Assembly: GCF_003820355.1 (NCBI RefSeq) | Contig: NZ_RPOK01000001.1 | Span: 646,847-710,846, forward strand | Length of the DNA stretch: 64,000 nucleotides | Direction: 5' to 3' | Source: Paralteromonas sediminis | Lineage (GTDB): Bacteria; Pseudomonadota; Gammaproteobacteria; Enterobacterales; Alteromonadaceae | In this document: piece after piece, positions 46,720 through 56,128 of the stretch | How positions within the stretch are numbered: the stretch's first letter is position 1 | Layout: every line of letters starts with the position of its first letter | The notes under the pieces: model-generated | The model's database searches: none | Told to the model about the DNA's origin: nothing | What the model saw: only the letters and a program-made list of their open reading frames with translations | Translations under genes and position numbers: made by a program

Positions 46720-47349
46720 TTAGCTTGCTCCCTCACAATTACTGGCAGTCGTAGCAAGCTGATCCCAGTTTTTTTGCGCGTACTCAAGTGTATCGGCAAC
46801 CGTATTAACCACTGCTCTTGGCGTAATGGTTGCGCCGGTAAACTGGTCAAACTGTCCTCCGTCTTTTTTTACTCGCCACAGCGCACGGTTAGACGGCGTG
46901 TAAGTTTGTTCGTTAAAGGACAGGATCCAATCAGACACGGAGAGTTCCACTTTGTCACCTAGTCCAGGTGTCTCTTTGTGCTGGAGCACGCGAACGCCTT
47001 TTACCTGCATAGCGGAATCCACACCGACAATCATATCTATATCACCGCTATAGCCATTTTTTGCTGTGGCTTCAATTGCCATCCCGTTAACTTCGCCGTT
47101 TAATCTGGAGCGATACACGCTCTGTTGGCCACCTAATTGTTCACTTTGTACCACAATGCAGTCAGTATACAGGGCGTTGTCGTGCATAGTAGTTGGAATA
47201 ACCTCATTAAGGATTGCCAGCCGTTTGGCTAAGACCTGTTCAGCTATCCTATCTTTGGTTCCCTGAAAGGTCAGCGCGATGAGGCCTGTTGTCACAATAG
47301 CAAATGCTGCGAGAATACCGCCGTGCTTAAACAAAGGGCCTGTGTTCAT
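46720..47349 (-). CDS. rsxG: Rsx/Rnf complex subunit G (covalent FMN)
   Basis: 209 residues, one N-terminal membrane helix and a periplasmic FMN-binding domain. The flavinylation motif is TGATITP, with FMN attached to its threonine through ApbE. The stop abuts rsxE and the start overlaps the rsxD stop by one base, so translation is coupled. An ApbE gene is not in the window. Confidence 0.94.
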   Translation of the reverse strand: MNTGPLFKHGGILAAFAIVTTGLIALTFQGTKDRIAEQVLAKRLAILNEVIPTTMHDNALYTDCIVVQSEQLGGQQSVYRSRLNGEVNGMAIEATAKNGYSGDIDMIVGVDSAMQVKGVRVLQHKETPGLGDKVELSVSDWILSFNEQTYTPSNRALWRVKKDGGQFDQFTGATITPRAVVNTVADTLEYAQKNWDQLATTASNCEGAS

Positions 47350-48440
47350 TATTTCTGCTCCACGCTCTGTCTCTTAGCCCTGTGACCGTAGGTTCTGGGC
47401 TGAGTGTAGTAATCAATTAGGGGGACAGCCATATTGAGGATAAGGACGGAGAAGGCTAAGGCATCAGGATAGCCACCGAACACCCGTATAATGACAACCC
47501 AAAAGCCAATAGCCGCTCCAAAAATTATGCGGCCTTTTGGTGTTGTGGATGCAGAAACAGGGTCGGTTGCAATAAAAAACGCCCCTATCATGACTGCGCC
47601 ATTTAACAAATGAAAAAGCGGCGAGCCGAATATATCACCGTTTGTCATGTGCAATATGAGGCTGGTAACAAATACGCCACCGAGTAGGCTCATGGGGATA
47701 TGCCAGCTGATCACTCGTTGTTGTAGCAGGACTAATCCACCCGCTAAGTAAGCCAGACTGACCCAGCCCCAACCCGCACCGGCTGCGTCAAAAAAGCCTC
47801 CTGAAAAGGTGCTATGAGCAAGCGATTCGGAATAGGTGTTGCCCTGTGTAAGCGCCGTTTTAACATAGTCCAGCGGTGTGGCTGATGTCGTGCCATCCAC
47901 TGTAAACCTAAGCTGTTCGATATCATGGCCTGACACTGTGAACCCTGTGAAAATAATGTGCAGCGCGTCTGCAAAATCAGGTTGGATCATGTTTTGACTT
48001 GTGGTGGGCGTCCACTGCGTCATGGCGGCTGGGAAGGAAATAAGCAGAACCACGTAACCCACCATTGCAGGGTTAAACAGGTTGAAGCCAAGGCCTCCGT
48101 ACAATTGTTTGGCCACGATAATGGCAAAGGCACAGCCGATGAAGGTCATCCACCAAGGTAATAGCGGCGGTATACTTACGGCAATTAACCATCCGGTCAA
48201 CACGGCACTATAATCAGTCAGCGCAAAATAGACCGGCTTTTTTCGTACCGTCAGTATTAGTGCCTCACTGGCCACGCAAATTGTAATAGCCAGTACAAGC
48301 TGAATCAGTACTCCCCAACCAAAAAACCAGGCTTGTGCTAGCAAGCCAGGTATAGCGGCATACATAACTAGGCGCATCACCGCGCCCGTATCCCGTGTAA
48401 TACGTTGGTGGGGTGAACTTGAGACCCTCAGTTTCATCAT
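47349..48440 (-). CDS. rsxD: Rsx/Rnf complex subunit D (covalent FMN)
   Basis: 363 residues, many membrane helices. The SSPHQRITRDTGAVMRLVMYA N-terminus and the flavinylation site in TTSATPLDYVK are the family hallmarks, and NPAMVGYVVLLISFP is the conserved middle segment. Its start overlaps the rsxC stop by 4 bases. Confidence 0.95.
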   Translation of the reverse strand: MMKLRVSSSPHQRITRDTGAVMRLVMYAAIPGLLAQAWFFGWGVLIQLVLAITICVASEALILTVRKKPVYFALTDYSAVLTGWLIAVSIPPLLPWWMTFIGCAFAIIVAKQLYGGLGFNLFNPAMVGYVVLLISFPAAMTQWTPTTSQNMIQPDFADALHIIFTGFTVSGHDIEQLRFTVDGTTSATPLDYVKTALTQGNTYSESLAHSTFSGGFFDAAGAGWGWVSLAYLAGGLVLLQQRVISWHIPMSLLGGVFVTSLILHMTNGDIFGSPLFHLLNGAVMIGAFFIATDPVSASTTPKGRIIFGAAIGFWVVIIRVFGGYPDALAFSVLILNMAVPLIDYYTQPRTYGHRAKRQSVEQK

Positions 48441-50449
48441 TCTTCTGCGCCCTGTTCTTTTTGGCGGGCCTGCGCCCGTTGCCGCGCTTTGGCTTTTGCT
48501 TTTTCTACTGCGGCAGCGACTCTGGCTTTTTTGTCTTCTTGCACATTATCGTCTGGCTGTGCTTCTGCTTTTTTCTTTTTGTCTTCAGCAGGCTTTTCCT
48601 CAACAAAGTGTGATTCTTTGCTCTGTGCTTTTTTCGCTTTTGCTCGTGCAACCGCAGCGGCAACCTTGGCTTTTCGTGCTTCTTCTGTTGTTGCAGTATC
48701 TGCGGCAGGGGCGTCTGCATTGTGGGCAGTCTCGGTCTGCTGTGCTTTTTTCGCTTTGGCTCTTGCAACCGCGGCAGCCACCTTGGCTTTTCGTGCATCC
48801 TCTGTCGTCGCAGTATCTACAGCCGGGGTGTCTGTATGAGTGGCAACATCGGCCTGTTGTTGTGCTTTTTTGGCTTTTGCACGGGCAATAGCGGCTGCCG
48901 CAGCGGCTGATTTCGATTTTTGCTCAACCTGTGAGGCTGTATTATCGGCACTTGCGGTTTTGGCTTTTGCCGCGGCGAGCCTGGCTTCTGCTGCCTTGCG
49001 ATGTCTTTCTTCCCGCTCTTGCTTCTCTGCGTCGAGGCGAGCTTTACGTGCTTCAAAGCGCGCTTTGGCTTTTTCTGCCTTATTCTTTTCGTCCCGTTCA
49101 TTGCGAATAGCTGATTTTGCCTGACGGTAATACTGCACTAGTGGAATATCACTGGGGCATACGTAAGCGCACGCACCGCATTCAATACAGTCGAATAAGT
49201 TATAAGATTGTGCTTTGTCGTATTCTTTGGCTTTTGCATGCCAGTAAAGTTGCTGAGGTAGCAAGCTAGCAGGGCAGGCGTCGGCACACGCGCTACAACG
49301 AATGCAAGGGCGTTCATTGTCACCCTGCCTGAGTTCATTGGGCTCAGGGACCAGTAAACAGTTGGTAATTTTTACTACTGGCATGAGTGGGTTACCCACG
49401 GTGAAGCCCATCATAGGACCACCCATAATGATTGTGCTTTCTTCCTCTTGCGGGGCAAGTAACCCGGCATATTCGACCAAATGCGAAACCGGAGTACCCA
49501 GCATGGCCCACACATTCTTAGGCTGTTTTATGCCGCCCCCTGTCAGGGTTACCACCCGTTCAATCAGGGGTTTGCCATTGCAGACTGCATCGGCAACAGC
49601 GAAGCATGTACCCACGTTAAACATAACAGTGCCGATGTCTTCGGGCAGGCCGTCTCCGGGGACTTCTCGCCCTGTTAGCACTTGTATCAGTTGTTTTTCA
49701 CCCCCGGCAGGATACACGGTAGGCACAGACACAATATGACAATCTGGTTTTTGATTGCAGGCAATCTGCATTGCCTCTATGGCCTCTGGTTTGTTGTCTT
49801 CAATGGCTACGACAACCGCTTTCGGCTGAATAATGTGCTGTAAAATATCCATGCCCTGACGAATTTGCCAAGCATATTCGCGCATAAGGCGATCATCTGA
49901 CGTAATGTAGGGTTCACACTCAATCCCATTGATGATCAAGAACTCAATGGTTTTTCTGCTATTAGCTTTTATGTGCGTGGGAAAGCCCGCACCTCCCATG
50001 CCCGATATCCCAGCATCACAGAGAATTTCTATCAGCTTGAGTTTGTCCATAGACATGTAGTCAGCATGGGGCTGTAACTGGCACCACTCGTCCAAACCAT
50101 CTGGCACCAGAGTAATGCTTGCTTCAGTTAGGCCACTAGGATGCGCTGATACGTGTTCGCCAATATGAGAAATCGTGCCAGACGTAGGGGCATGTACGGG
50201 AACAGCATAAGGGTGATAAGTTGTCGTCAGCGCCTGCCCCTTGAGTACGTGATCACCTTCACTCACAATGCAGTGTCCTTGATCACCAATATGCTGCTTT
50301 AACGGAATATAAAGTACATCCGCAAGAGGAGGGCGTTCAATGGCAACCTGATTAGAAAGCTGCTTGTTATCTTCAGGGTGCACGCCTCCAGGAAAGCGCC
50401 ATAGGCGATTTGTCTTTAGTCTCTCTATGACATGGTTAAAGTCAGTCAT
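48437..50449 (-). CDS. rsxC: Rsx/Rnf complex subunit C with Lys/Ala-rich repeat tail
   Basis: 670 residues. The N-terminal part has the NADH/FMN fold (GMGGAGFPTHIK near residue 155). Two ferredoxin motifs follow, CIRCSACADACPASLLP at about residue 375 and CIECGACAYVCPSDIPL at about 415. The last ~230 residues are low-complexity Lys/Ala/Glu sequence with four near-identical AxARAKAKKAQ units, spaced by about 40 residues. Such tails vary greatly in length between species. It accepts electrons from NADH for the membrane complex. Confidence 0.94.
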   Translation of the reverse strand: MTDFNHVIERLKTNRLWRFPGGVHPEDNKQLSNQVAIERPPLADVLYIPLKQHIGDQGHCIVSEGDHVLKGQALTTTYHPYAVPVHAPTSGTISHIGEHVSAHPSGLTEASITLVPDGLDEWCQLQPHADYMSMDKLKLIEILCDAGISGMGGAGFPTHIKANSRKTIEFLIINGIECEPYITSDDRLMREYAWQIRQGMDILQHIIQPKAVVVAIEDNKPEAIEAMQIACNQKPDCHIVSVPTVYPAGGEKQLIQVLTGREVPGDGLPEDIGTVMFNVGTCFAVADAVCNGKPLIERVVTLTGGGIKQPKNVWAMLGTPVSHLVEYAGLLAPQEEESTIIMGGPMMGFTVGNPLMPVVKITNCLLVPEPNELRQGDNERPCIRCSACADACPASLLPQQLYWHAKAKEYDKAQSYNLFDCIECGACAYVCPSDIPLVQYYRQAKSAIRNERDEKNKAEKAKARFEARKARLDAEKQEREERHRKAAEARLAAAKAKTASADNTASQVEQKSKSAAAAAAIARAKAKKAQQQADVATHTDTPAVDTATTEDARKAKVAAAVARAKAKKAQQTETAHNADAPAADTATTEEARKAKVAAAVARAKAKKAQSKESHFVEEKPAEDKKKKAEAQPDDNVQEDKKARVAAAVEKAKAKARQRAQARQKEQGAEE
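48480..48920 (-). repeat. Tandem repeats coding the RsxC C-terminal tail
   Basis: Four copies of a unit encoding KAKVAAAVARAKAKKAQ or close variants, at about 48868-48916, 48749-48798, 48629-48680 and 48486-48532. The first three are spaced 120 bases apart, the last about 143. The middle two are almost identical at DNA level apart from a few third positions. Predicted helical and strongly basic; unequal crossing-over can change copy number. Confidence 0.85.
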
Positions 50450-50456
50450 ACTACAA

Positions 50457-51026
50457 CTATTGCACCACCTTTATTGCGATATCGCCTTTACCAGATTGCG
50501 GCAATTTCCAGTCCCAGGAGCCAGTCGTCTGGTCGACCGGCACCATGTCAATACAGTCAACAGGACAGGGATCAACACACAGGTCACAGCCTGTGCATTC
50601 ATCACTGATAACGGTATGCATTTGCTTGGCTGCACCGACTATGGCATCTACTGGGCAGGCAACAATGCACTTAGTGCATCCAATGCACTCATCTTCTCTA
50701 ATAAAGGCCACTTTTTTTACGTCTTCCTGTCCATGTGCAGCGTCTAAGGGTTTCGCCTCAACGCCCATCAAATCAGCCAGTTTTTTTATGGTGGCCTCAC
50801 CACCTGGCGGACATTTGTTTATTTCATCGCCATTGGCAATGGCTTCAGCGTAAGGTTTACAGCCAGGGTAGCCACACTGGCCACATTGGGTTTGCGGTAA
50901 GACGGCGTCAATTTGCTCAACCAGAGGGTCGCCCTCAACCTTAAAGCGAACGCCAGCGAATCCAAGGATAGCCCCAAAAATTAAAGCGAGGATGCCCAGC
51001 GTGAGGAGTGCAGTTACTATGGTCAT
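50457..51026 (-). CDS. rsxB: Rsx/Rnf complex subunit B (ferredoxin-like)
   Basis: 189 residues. An N-terminal membrane helix, then the [16 protein letters not shown] four-cysteine Fe-S domain, and two [4Fe-4S] ferredoxin motifs [16 protein letters not shown] and [16 protein letters not shown]. The start overlaps the rsxA stop by one base. Seven bases separate it from rsxC. Confidence 0.95.
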   Translation of the reverse strand: MTIVTALLTLGILALIFGAILGFAGVRFKVEGDPLVEQIDAVLPQTQCGQCGYPGCKPYAEAIANGDEINKCPPGGEATIKKLADLMGVEAKPLDAAHGQEDVKKVAFIREDECIGCTKCIVACPVDAIVGAAKQMHTVISDECTGCDLCVDPCPVDCIDMVPVDQTTGSWDWKLPQSGKGDIAIKVVQ

Positions 51027-51607
51027 TAGCCTGATACCAGCCCACTAAATCCCATAAAGGCCAATGACATTAAACCGGCCGTAATCATGGCGATAGATGC
51101 TCCGCGAAACGCGACAGGTACGTCTGCAGCAGCAAGACGCTCACGCATGGCAGCAAAAAGAATAAGGACGAAAGAAAAACCCAGTGCAGCACCAAAGCCA
51201 TATACAATGCTTTGCAGCAAGTTGTGTTGTTCTGTCAGGTTCAATAATGCCACCCCCAGTACTGCACAATTCGTGGTTATCAACGGCAAAAATATACCCA
51301 GTAGGCGATAAAGCGTTGGGCTAGTTTTGCGCACTACCATTTCAGTAAACTGAACCACAACAGCAATAACAAGAATGAAGCTCAACGTCCGCAAATAGGT
51401 AATTTCAAGAGGCGCGAGAATATAAGTGTTCACGATATAGCTGGATACTGACGCAAGCGTTAGCACAAAGGTTGTCGCAGCTGACATACCTATCGCAGTC
51501 TCTAATTTGCCAGACACCCCCATAAAAGGGCACAGGCCGAGAAACTTTACCAATACAAAATTGTTAACTAGTACTGTACTAATCAGCAGTAGAAAAAATT
51601 CGGTCAT
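51026..51607 (-). CDS. rsxA: Rsx/Rnf complex subunit A
   Basis: 193 residues from ATG 51607, the start conserved in the family ([20 protein letters not shown]); an upstream ATG at 51643 adds twelve non-conserved residues. About six membrane helices. The [11 protein letters not shown] segment near the start and the [13 protein letters not shown] segment each hold one cysteine, reported as shared Fe-S ligands of RnfA/RnfE. First gene of rsxABCDGE-nth. Confidence 0.95.
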   Translation of the reverse strand: MTEFFLLLISTVLVNNFVLVKFLGLCPFMGVSGKLETAIGMSAATTFVLTLASVSSYIVNTYILAPLEITYLRTLSFILVIAVVVQFTEMVVRKTSPTLYRLLGIFLPLITTNCAVLGVALLNLTEQHNLLQSIVYGFGAALGFSFVLILFAAMRERLAAADVPVAFRGASIAMITAGLMSLAFMGFSGLVSG

Positions 51608-51745
51608 AGGGTGTGGAACTAAGATGCCGTAGTGTTTAAACAAGAAAATAAGTTGCTTTGTTAAGCCGTTGAATTATCGCTTTTTCGGGCGTGAAAGACA
51701 ACTTTGTTTTGCGTGATAATGCGACGTACCTGAGGCGGGATTAAA

Positions 51746-51822
51746 TGGCTCCCCCTCCCCGACTCGAACGGGGGACCTGCGGATTAACAGTCCGTCGCTC
51801 TAACCAACTGAGCTAAGGGGGA
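51746..51822 (-). tRNA. tRNA-Asn (anticodon GUU), copy 2
   Basis: 77 bases including an encoded CCA. Acceptor TCCCCCT pairs with AGGGGGA, the anticodon loop is CTGTTAA giving GTT, and the T arm TTCGAGT is standard. Identical in sequence to the copy at 51848. It lies downstream of that copy on the same transcript, and no obvious hairpin terminator separates it from rsxA. Confidence 0.95.
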
Positions 51823-51847
51823 ACAGCACTTAATAACGATGAAGAGT

Positions 51848-51924
51848 TGGCTCCCCCTCCCCGACTCGAACGGGGGACCTGCGGATTAACAGTCCGTCGC
51901 TCTAACCAACTGAGCTAAGGGGGA
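51848..51924 (-). tRNA. tRNA-Asn (anticodon GUU), copy 1
   Basis: 77 bases including CCA, cloverleaf as in the other copy: acceptor TCCCCCT / AGGGGGA, D arm GCTCAGTTGGTTAGAGC, anticodon loop CTGTTAA. A 25-base spacer separates the two genes. First in the transcript from the promoter just upstream. Confidence 0.95.
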
Positions 51925-51945
51925 CCTGACTTTCAACGGAGGCGA

Positions 51946-51974
51946 ATATTAATGAGCAGGGCGCACTCTGTCAA
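51946..51974 (-). promoter_or_regulatory. Sigma-70 promoter of the tRNA-Asn genes
   Basis: On the minus strand, TTGACA (51969-51974), a 17-base spacer and TAATAT (51946-51951), followed by the GC-rich stretch TCGCCTCCG. A consensus -35, exact spacing and GC-rich discriminator are what is expected of a stringently controlled stable-RNA promoter. The tRNA begins 21 bases after the -10 box. Confidence 0.85.
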
Positions 51975-52186
51975 CACGAAATGTTGCTTTTTTTCATGCT
52001 ACATCGCTTATTCCATAATTGAATAAGTATTTTAAAATTTAGCATAAGTCAGGCCTTGATCACTGTGGATCTAAACAGGTCTTTTTCCTTTTTTGACACA
52101 AAAGCGTTTTCGTTAAGGTTAGTCACTACTCACATAATAAATTGCAAAATCCCACCTAGATGGCGTCAATATTGGGTCGAGACCAG

Positions 52187-52209
52187 TTATCCACTAAAAC
52201 TGTGGATAA
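52187..52209. promoter_or_regulatory. Pair of inverted DnaA-box-like sequences
   Basis: TTATCCACT (52187-52195) and TGTGGATAA (52201-52209), the second a perfect DnaA box on the minus strand, the first 8 of 9 matching, five bases apart. A third partial match TGTGGATCT is at 52063. Whether DnaA binds here is not shown. Confidence 0.5.
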
Positions 52210-52341
52210 GTGTGTTGATAGTATCGAAAATAGCGACGACATTTTTATGTTCATCATGTCAATAGGTATTATTAAAAAAAATGAAAAAATAAAAAAGTTC
52301 AACTAAAACAGTGTGATAAGATTTTTTGATAACAAAGCGTA

Positions 52342-52369
52342 TTGACAGCAAATGGAAAAATAATATTAC
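52342..52369 (+). promoter_or_regulatory. Possible promoter for MATE-uvrB
   Basis: TTGACA (52342-52347), 16-base spacer, TATTAC (52364-52369). It would give a leader of about 270 bases. The -35 is consensus and the -10 moderate; other promoters in this AT-rich gap are possible. Confidence 0.35.
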
Positions 52370-52646
52370 ACACAGCCTTGTGTGTTATTTTTCAATGGCT
52401 TGTGTTTAAAGCGATTAAATTCTGTCCTCTAGGTGCCACTTTTAACAAATGACTAACATTTACGAGTGATAGATAGCAGCGCTGTTATTGACTTACAAAG
52501 CAAATTACTTGTCAGTTTTGTGTCAATTTACTGACAGGTATATGACACTTTTTTAGTCACATTTTCCTGTCACTTTATCGAAGAGATCTCGCCGCTTACA
52601 GTGGATGTGATATCCTTCTGCGGTTTTCATATTAATTGGATAACTT

Positions 52647-54011
52647 GTGAGTTCCACACAACCCGATTTAGCCAGCGGCGATATCAACCAAACACTGATT
52701 AGAATGACAGTTCCCATGATCTTGGGCATGATCATGTTGATGAGTTTTGGCCTCATAGATACCTTTTTTGTTAGTTTGTTAGGTACGGACGCGCTGGCCG
52801 CGATCAGTTTTACCTTCCCTGTGACGTTTACACTCATTAGCCTAAACATCGGGCTTGGGATTGGTGCATCCGCCGTTATTGGCAGGCTGCGCGGACAAAA
52901 AGAGTTTCACGAAGCAAATGAAACTGCCACCGCGTCGATTACTGTCGCTGTTTTATTGGTGGGGCTATTGGCGGTTGTAGGCATGCTTACCATAGAACCG
53001 GTTTTTTCTTTGTTAGGGGCTGATGAAACGCTTATGCCCTTAATTAAGCAATACATGCTGGTCTGGTATGCATCAGGTGTGTTGCTGGCCATTCCTATGG
53101 TGGGTAACTCGGTATTGCGGGCATCGGGCGACACCAAAACTCCCAGTATGATTATGGCGGTAGGCGGTGCGATTAACGCGGCACTGGACCCATTACTTAT
53201 TTTTGGTTTTGGCCCGATACCAGCCATGGGTATTCAGGGGGCCGCGTGGGCGACACTGATTGCTTGGTTGATTGGTGCGGTATGGATCTTGCGCTTACTG
53301 GCCGTGAAGAGAAAGCTCATGCTGCCACGTTTATTAACACCCTCCGAACTTAAGCAATATAGCCAACGGGTGATGAAAATTGGCTTTCCGGCTGCTGGTG
53401 CAAATATGTTAACACCCATCGCAGGTGGCGTAATGACGGCGATCGTCGCTACCTACGGCGCAGAAGCCGTTGCGGCATGGGGGGTCGGAAATCGCCTGGA
53501 ATCAATAGCCAGTATTGTGGTACTCGCATTATCCATGTCGCTCCCCCCTTTTATCAGTCACAACGTTGGCGCGAATCAAATCGAACGGGTTAAGACGGCC
53601 TACAGGAATGTCCTGACGTTTATCGTGCTGTGGCAGTTACTGGTGTTTGTAGGCATGTGGCTACTCTCACCGTTTATTGCTGAGGTGTTTGCCGAAGAAC
53701 AAATTGTGTCGGCACAAATCGTCCTTTTTCTTTCTATCGTGCCATTGGGTTATGGCTTACAAGGGATCATTATTCTTACCAACTCGTCATTAAATGCGAT
53801 GCATTTACCCATGGGCGCACTGTGGTTGAGTATATTGCGACTCTTTGTCTTTTATGTACCGATTGCCTATGTGTGCAGCCTGTATTTTGGTCTTAAAGGA
53901 CTTTTTTGGGGCTGTGTACTGGCCAATTTATTGATGGCCTGCGTATCGTTAATATGGTTTAAACGGGCGTTGACACAAACTCACGCCTTACATCAACAAC
54001 AGGAAGCCTAA
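52647..54011 (+). CDS. MATE-family efflux transporter
   Basis: 454 residues, about twelve membrane helices in two MatE halves. GTG start with TTGGA upstream. Conserved segments include [21 protein letters not shown] at the N-terminus, and in the second half [19 protein letters not shown] and [15 protein letters not shown]. By family it exports cationic drugs or metabolites by Na+ or H+ antiport. It runs directly into uvrB (2 bases apart), so the two are probably co-transcribed. Confidence 0.85.
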   Translation: MSSTQPDLASGDINQTLIRMTVPMILGMIMLMSFGLIDTFFVSLLGTDALAAISFTFPVTFTLISLNIGLGIGASAVIGRLRGQKEFHEANETATASITVAVLLVGLLAVVGMLTIEPVFSLLGADETLMPLIKQYMLVWYASGVLLAIPMVGNSVLRASGDTKTPSMIMAVGGAINAALDPLLIFGFGPIPAMGIQGAAWATLIAWLIGAVWILRLLAVKRKLMLPRLLTPSELKQYSQRVMKIGFPAAGANMLTPIAGGVMTAIVATYGAEAVAAWGVGNRLESIASIVVLALSMSLPPFISHNVGANQIERVKTAYRNVLTFIVLWQLLVFVGMWLLSPFIAEVFAEEQIVSAQIVLFLSIVPLGYGLQGIIILTNSSLNAMHLPMGALWLSILRLFVFYVPIAYVCSLYFGLKGLFWGCVLANLLMACVSLIWFKRALTQTHALHQQQEA

Positions 54012-54013
54012 TC

Positions 54014-56029
54014 TTGTCGAGAGGATTTGAACTTTCATCCAAGTACAGCCCTGCGGGTGATCAGCCAAAAGCGATTGCGTCGCTCGTAGAGGGGCTGGAG
54101 TGTGGACTGGCGCAACAAACGCTGCTCGGTGTTACTGGTTCAGGTAAAACATTCACCATGGCCAATGTGATACAGCAGCTACAAAGGCCCACTTTGATCC
54201 TAGCGCACAATAAGACGTTAGCGGCTCAGCTATACGGCGAGATGAAAGAGTTTTTCCCCAATAATGCTGTGGAATACTTTGTCTCGTATTACGATTATTA
54301 CCAGCCAGAAGCATACGTGCCAACCACAGATACCTTTATCGAGAAAGATGCGTCTATAAACGATCACATTGAGCAGATGCGCCTTTCTGCAACCAAAGCC
54401 CTGATGGAACGTAAAGATGTCGTCATTGTCGCCAGTGTGTCGGCGATTTATGGCTTAGGTGATCCCGAATCTTACATGAAAATGTTGTTGCATCTGCGCC
54501 AAGGGGATGTGATGGATCAGAGAGATATCCTGCGTCGACTGGCAGAGCTGCAATATAAACGCAACGACCTTGCCTTTGAACGTGGCAGTTTTAGAGTGCG
54601 TGGCGATGTCATCGATATCTTCCCTGCTGATTCAGAAAAGCAGGCAGTCAGAGTTGAGCTATTTGACAGTGAAATAGAAAAAATCAGTTTATTCGACCCG
54701 CTGACTGGTGAAGTTGAAAAGTCTGTTATCCGCACTACGGTATTCCCTAAAACACACTATGTGACGCCGAGAGAAAAAATTCTTGATGCAGTTGAAAGCA
54801 TAAAAGAGGAACTCAAAGAGCGAAAAGAACACCTCAAGTCTGCCAATAAGTTGCTTGAAGAGCAGCGTATCAGTCAGCGCACCCAATTTGACATAGAAAT
54901 GATGCTAGAACTTGGCTACTGCTCAGGTATCGAAAATTACTCCAGGTATTTGTCTGGCAGAGCACCGGGTGAGCCACCACCAACACTATTAGATTATTTT
55001 CCCGCAGAGGGTCTGTTATTCATTGATGAAAGTCACGTTACCGTGTCGCAAATTGGTGCCATGTATAAAGGTGACAGATCGCGCAAAGAAACCTTGGTGG
55101 AATATGGTTTCAGGCTACCCTCTGCCTTGGATAACCGCCCGCTCAAATTTGAAGAGTTTGAACATATTTCACCACAGACTATCTACGTATCGGCAACACC
55201 GGGCGACTATGAATTAAAGAAATCAAGTGGGGAAGTGGTGGAGCAGGTGGTCAGGCCCACAGGTTTGCTCGACCCCGTGATTGAAGTGCGTCCGGTGGCA
55301 ACCCAGGTCGATGATGTGTTATCCGAAATATACGAAAGGGTAGCGGTGAATGAACGTGTGCTGATTACCACATTGACCAAACGCATGGCTGAAGACCTGA
55401 GCGACTACTTGAATGAGCACAATGTAAAAGTGCGCTATCTCCACTCTGACATCGACACCGTTGAGCGTATGGAAATCATCCGAGACTTGCGGATTGGTAA
55501 GTTTGATGTGCTGGTGGGGATCAACCTGCTCCGTGAGGGGCTGGACATGCCCGAAGTCTCGCTGGTGGCTATTCTGGATGCGGATAAAGAGGGTTTCTTG
55601 CGTGCGGAACGATCCCTGATTCAAACCATTGGACGTGCTGCCCGTCACATTAATGGCAAAGCCATTATGTACGCTGATAAAGTGACCAAGTCGATGCAAA
55701 AAGCCATTGATGAAACCGATCGACGCAGAGAAAAGCAAGTGCAGTTTAACACTGATAACAATTTGGTACCTCAGGCACTGAATAAGCCCATCACAGACAT
55801 TATGGACTTGGGTGATAGTGCCCATCCTGCGTCAGGTAAGGTGAAACTGCGCAAAGTTGCCGAAAAGAAAAAGTCGATGGAAAAGGCGACGGCAACCGAT
55901 CTTATGGCACAAATCAGTCAGCTCGAAAAACAAATGTTCGAACACGCCAAGGCGCTCGAATTTGAACAGGCAGCGGCATTGCGAGATGAGGTAGAGGCCA
56001 TGCGTAAACAAGTCGTGGCGCTTTCATAA
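54014..56029 (+). CDS. uvrB: Excinuclease ABC subunit B (TTG start)
   Basis: 671 residues, close to E. coli 673. Start TTG 54014 with GGAAG upstream. Walker [15 protein letters not shown] near residue 40, the beta-hairpin segment [12 protein letters not shown], helicase motifs [14 protein letters not shown] and ATNxx-like [26 protein letters not shown], and a C-terminal UVR motif ([20 protein letters not shown]) that contacts UvrC. It verifies DNA lesions with UvrA and loads UvrC. Confidence 0.97.
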   Translation: MSRGFELSSKYSPAGDQPKAIASLVEGLECGLAQQTLLGVTGSGKTFTMANVIQQLQRPTLILAHNKTLAAQLYGEMKEFFPNNAVEYFVSYYDYYQPEAYVPTTDTFIEKDASINDHIEQMRLSATKALMERKDVVIVASVSAIYGLGDPESYMKMLLHLRQGDVMDQRDILRRLAELQYKRNDLAFERGSFRVRGDVIDIFPADSEKQAVRVELFDSEIEKISLFDPLTGEVEKSVIRTTVFPKTHYVTPREKILDAVESIKEELKERKEHLKSANKLLEEQRISQRTQFDIEMMLELGYCSGIENYSRYLSGRAPGEPPPTLLDYFPAEGLLFIDESHVTVSQIGAMYKGDRSRKETLVEYGFRLPSALDNRPLKFEEFEHISPQTIYVSATPGDYELKKSSGEVVEQVVRPTGLLDPVIEVRPVATQVDDVLSEIYERVAVNERVLITTLTKRMAEDLSDYLNEHNVKVRYLHSDIDTVERMEIIRDLRIGKFDVLVGINLLREGLDMPEVSLVAILDADKEGFLRAERSLIQTIGRAARHINGKAIMYADKVTKSMQKAIDETDRRREKQVQFNTDNNLVPQALNKPITDIMDLGDSAHPASGKVKLRKVAEKKKSMEKATATDLMAQISQLEKQMFEHAKALEFEQAAALRDEVEAMRKQVVALS

Positions 56030-56128
56030 TAAAAAGCAATTAAATCAAAATCATTGTATTTTTTACTGGGTGTGCCTATTATGGGTTGAGTATCAATAAC
56101 TATACCTATAAATATAACTGGTGCTGCC

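Larger units (their letters stand above)
51975..52646. other. AT-rich gap between the tRNA promoter and the MATE gene
   Basis: 672 bases with no credible gene. It holds DnaA-box-like sites (52187-52209), AT-rich runs (52265-52300), a weak hairpin at 52368-52385 followed by TATTTTT, a possible promoter TTGACA-N16-TATTAC (52342-52369) pointing to the MATE gene, and a cluster of TGTCA/TGACA words at 52510-52547. Any leader for the MATE-uvrB transcript must lie here. Confidence 0.6.

Noticed and set aside
48489-49124. Plus-strand open frames rich in Ala, Leu, Phe and Ser opposite rsxC
   Set aside because: They are the antisense readings of the Lys/Ala repeat tail and have no start signals.
52056-52265. 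69-codon open frame in the tRNA-MATE gap
   Set aside because: No ribosome-binding site, composition like non-coding DNA, and it runs through the DnaA-box-like sites.
52060-52310. Chromosomal replication origin
   Set aside because: Only two or three DnaA-like boxes, and none of the usual oriC neighbours (mnmG, dnaA, rsmG, parA). Kept only as a possible DnaA-binding locus.
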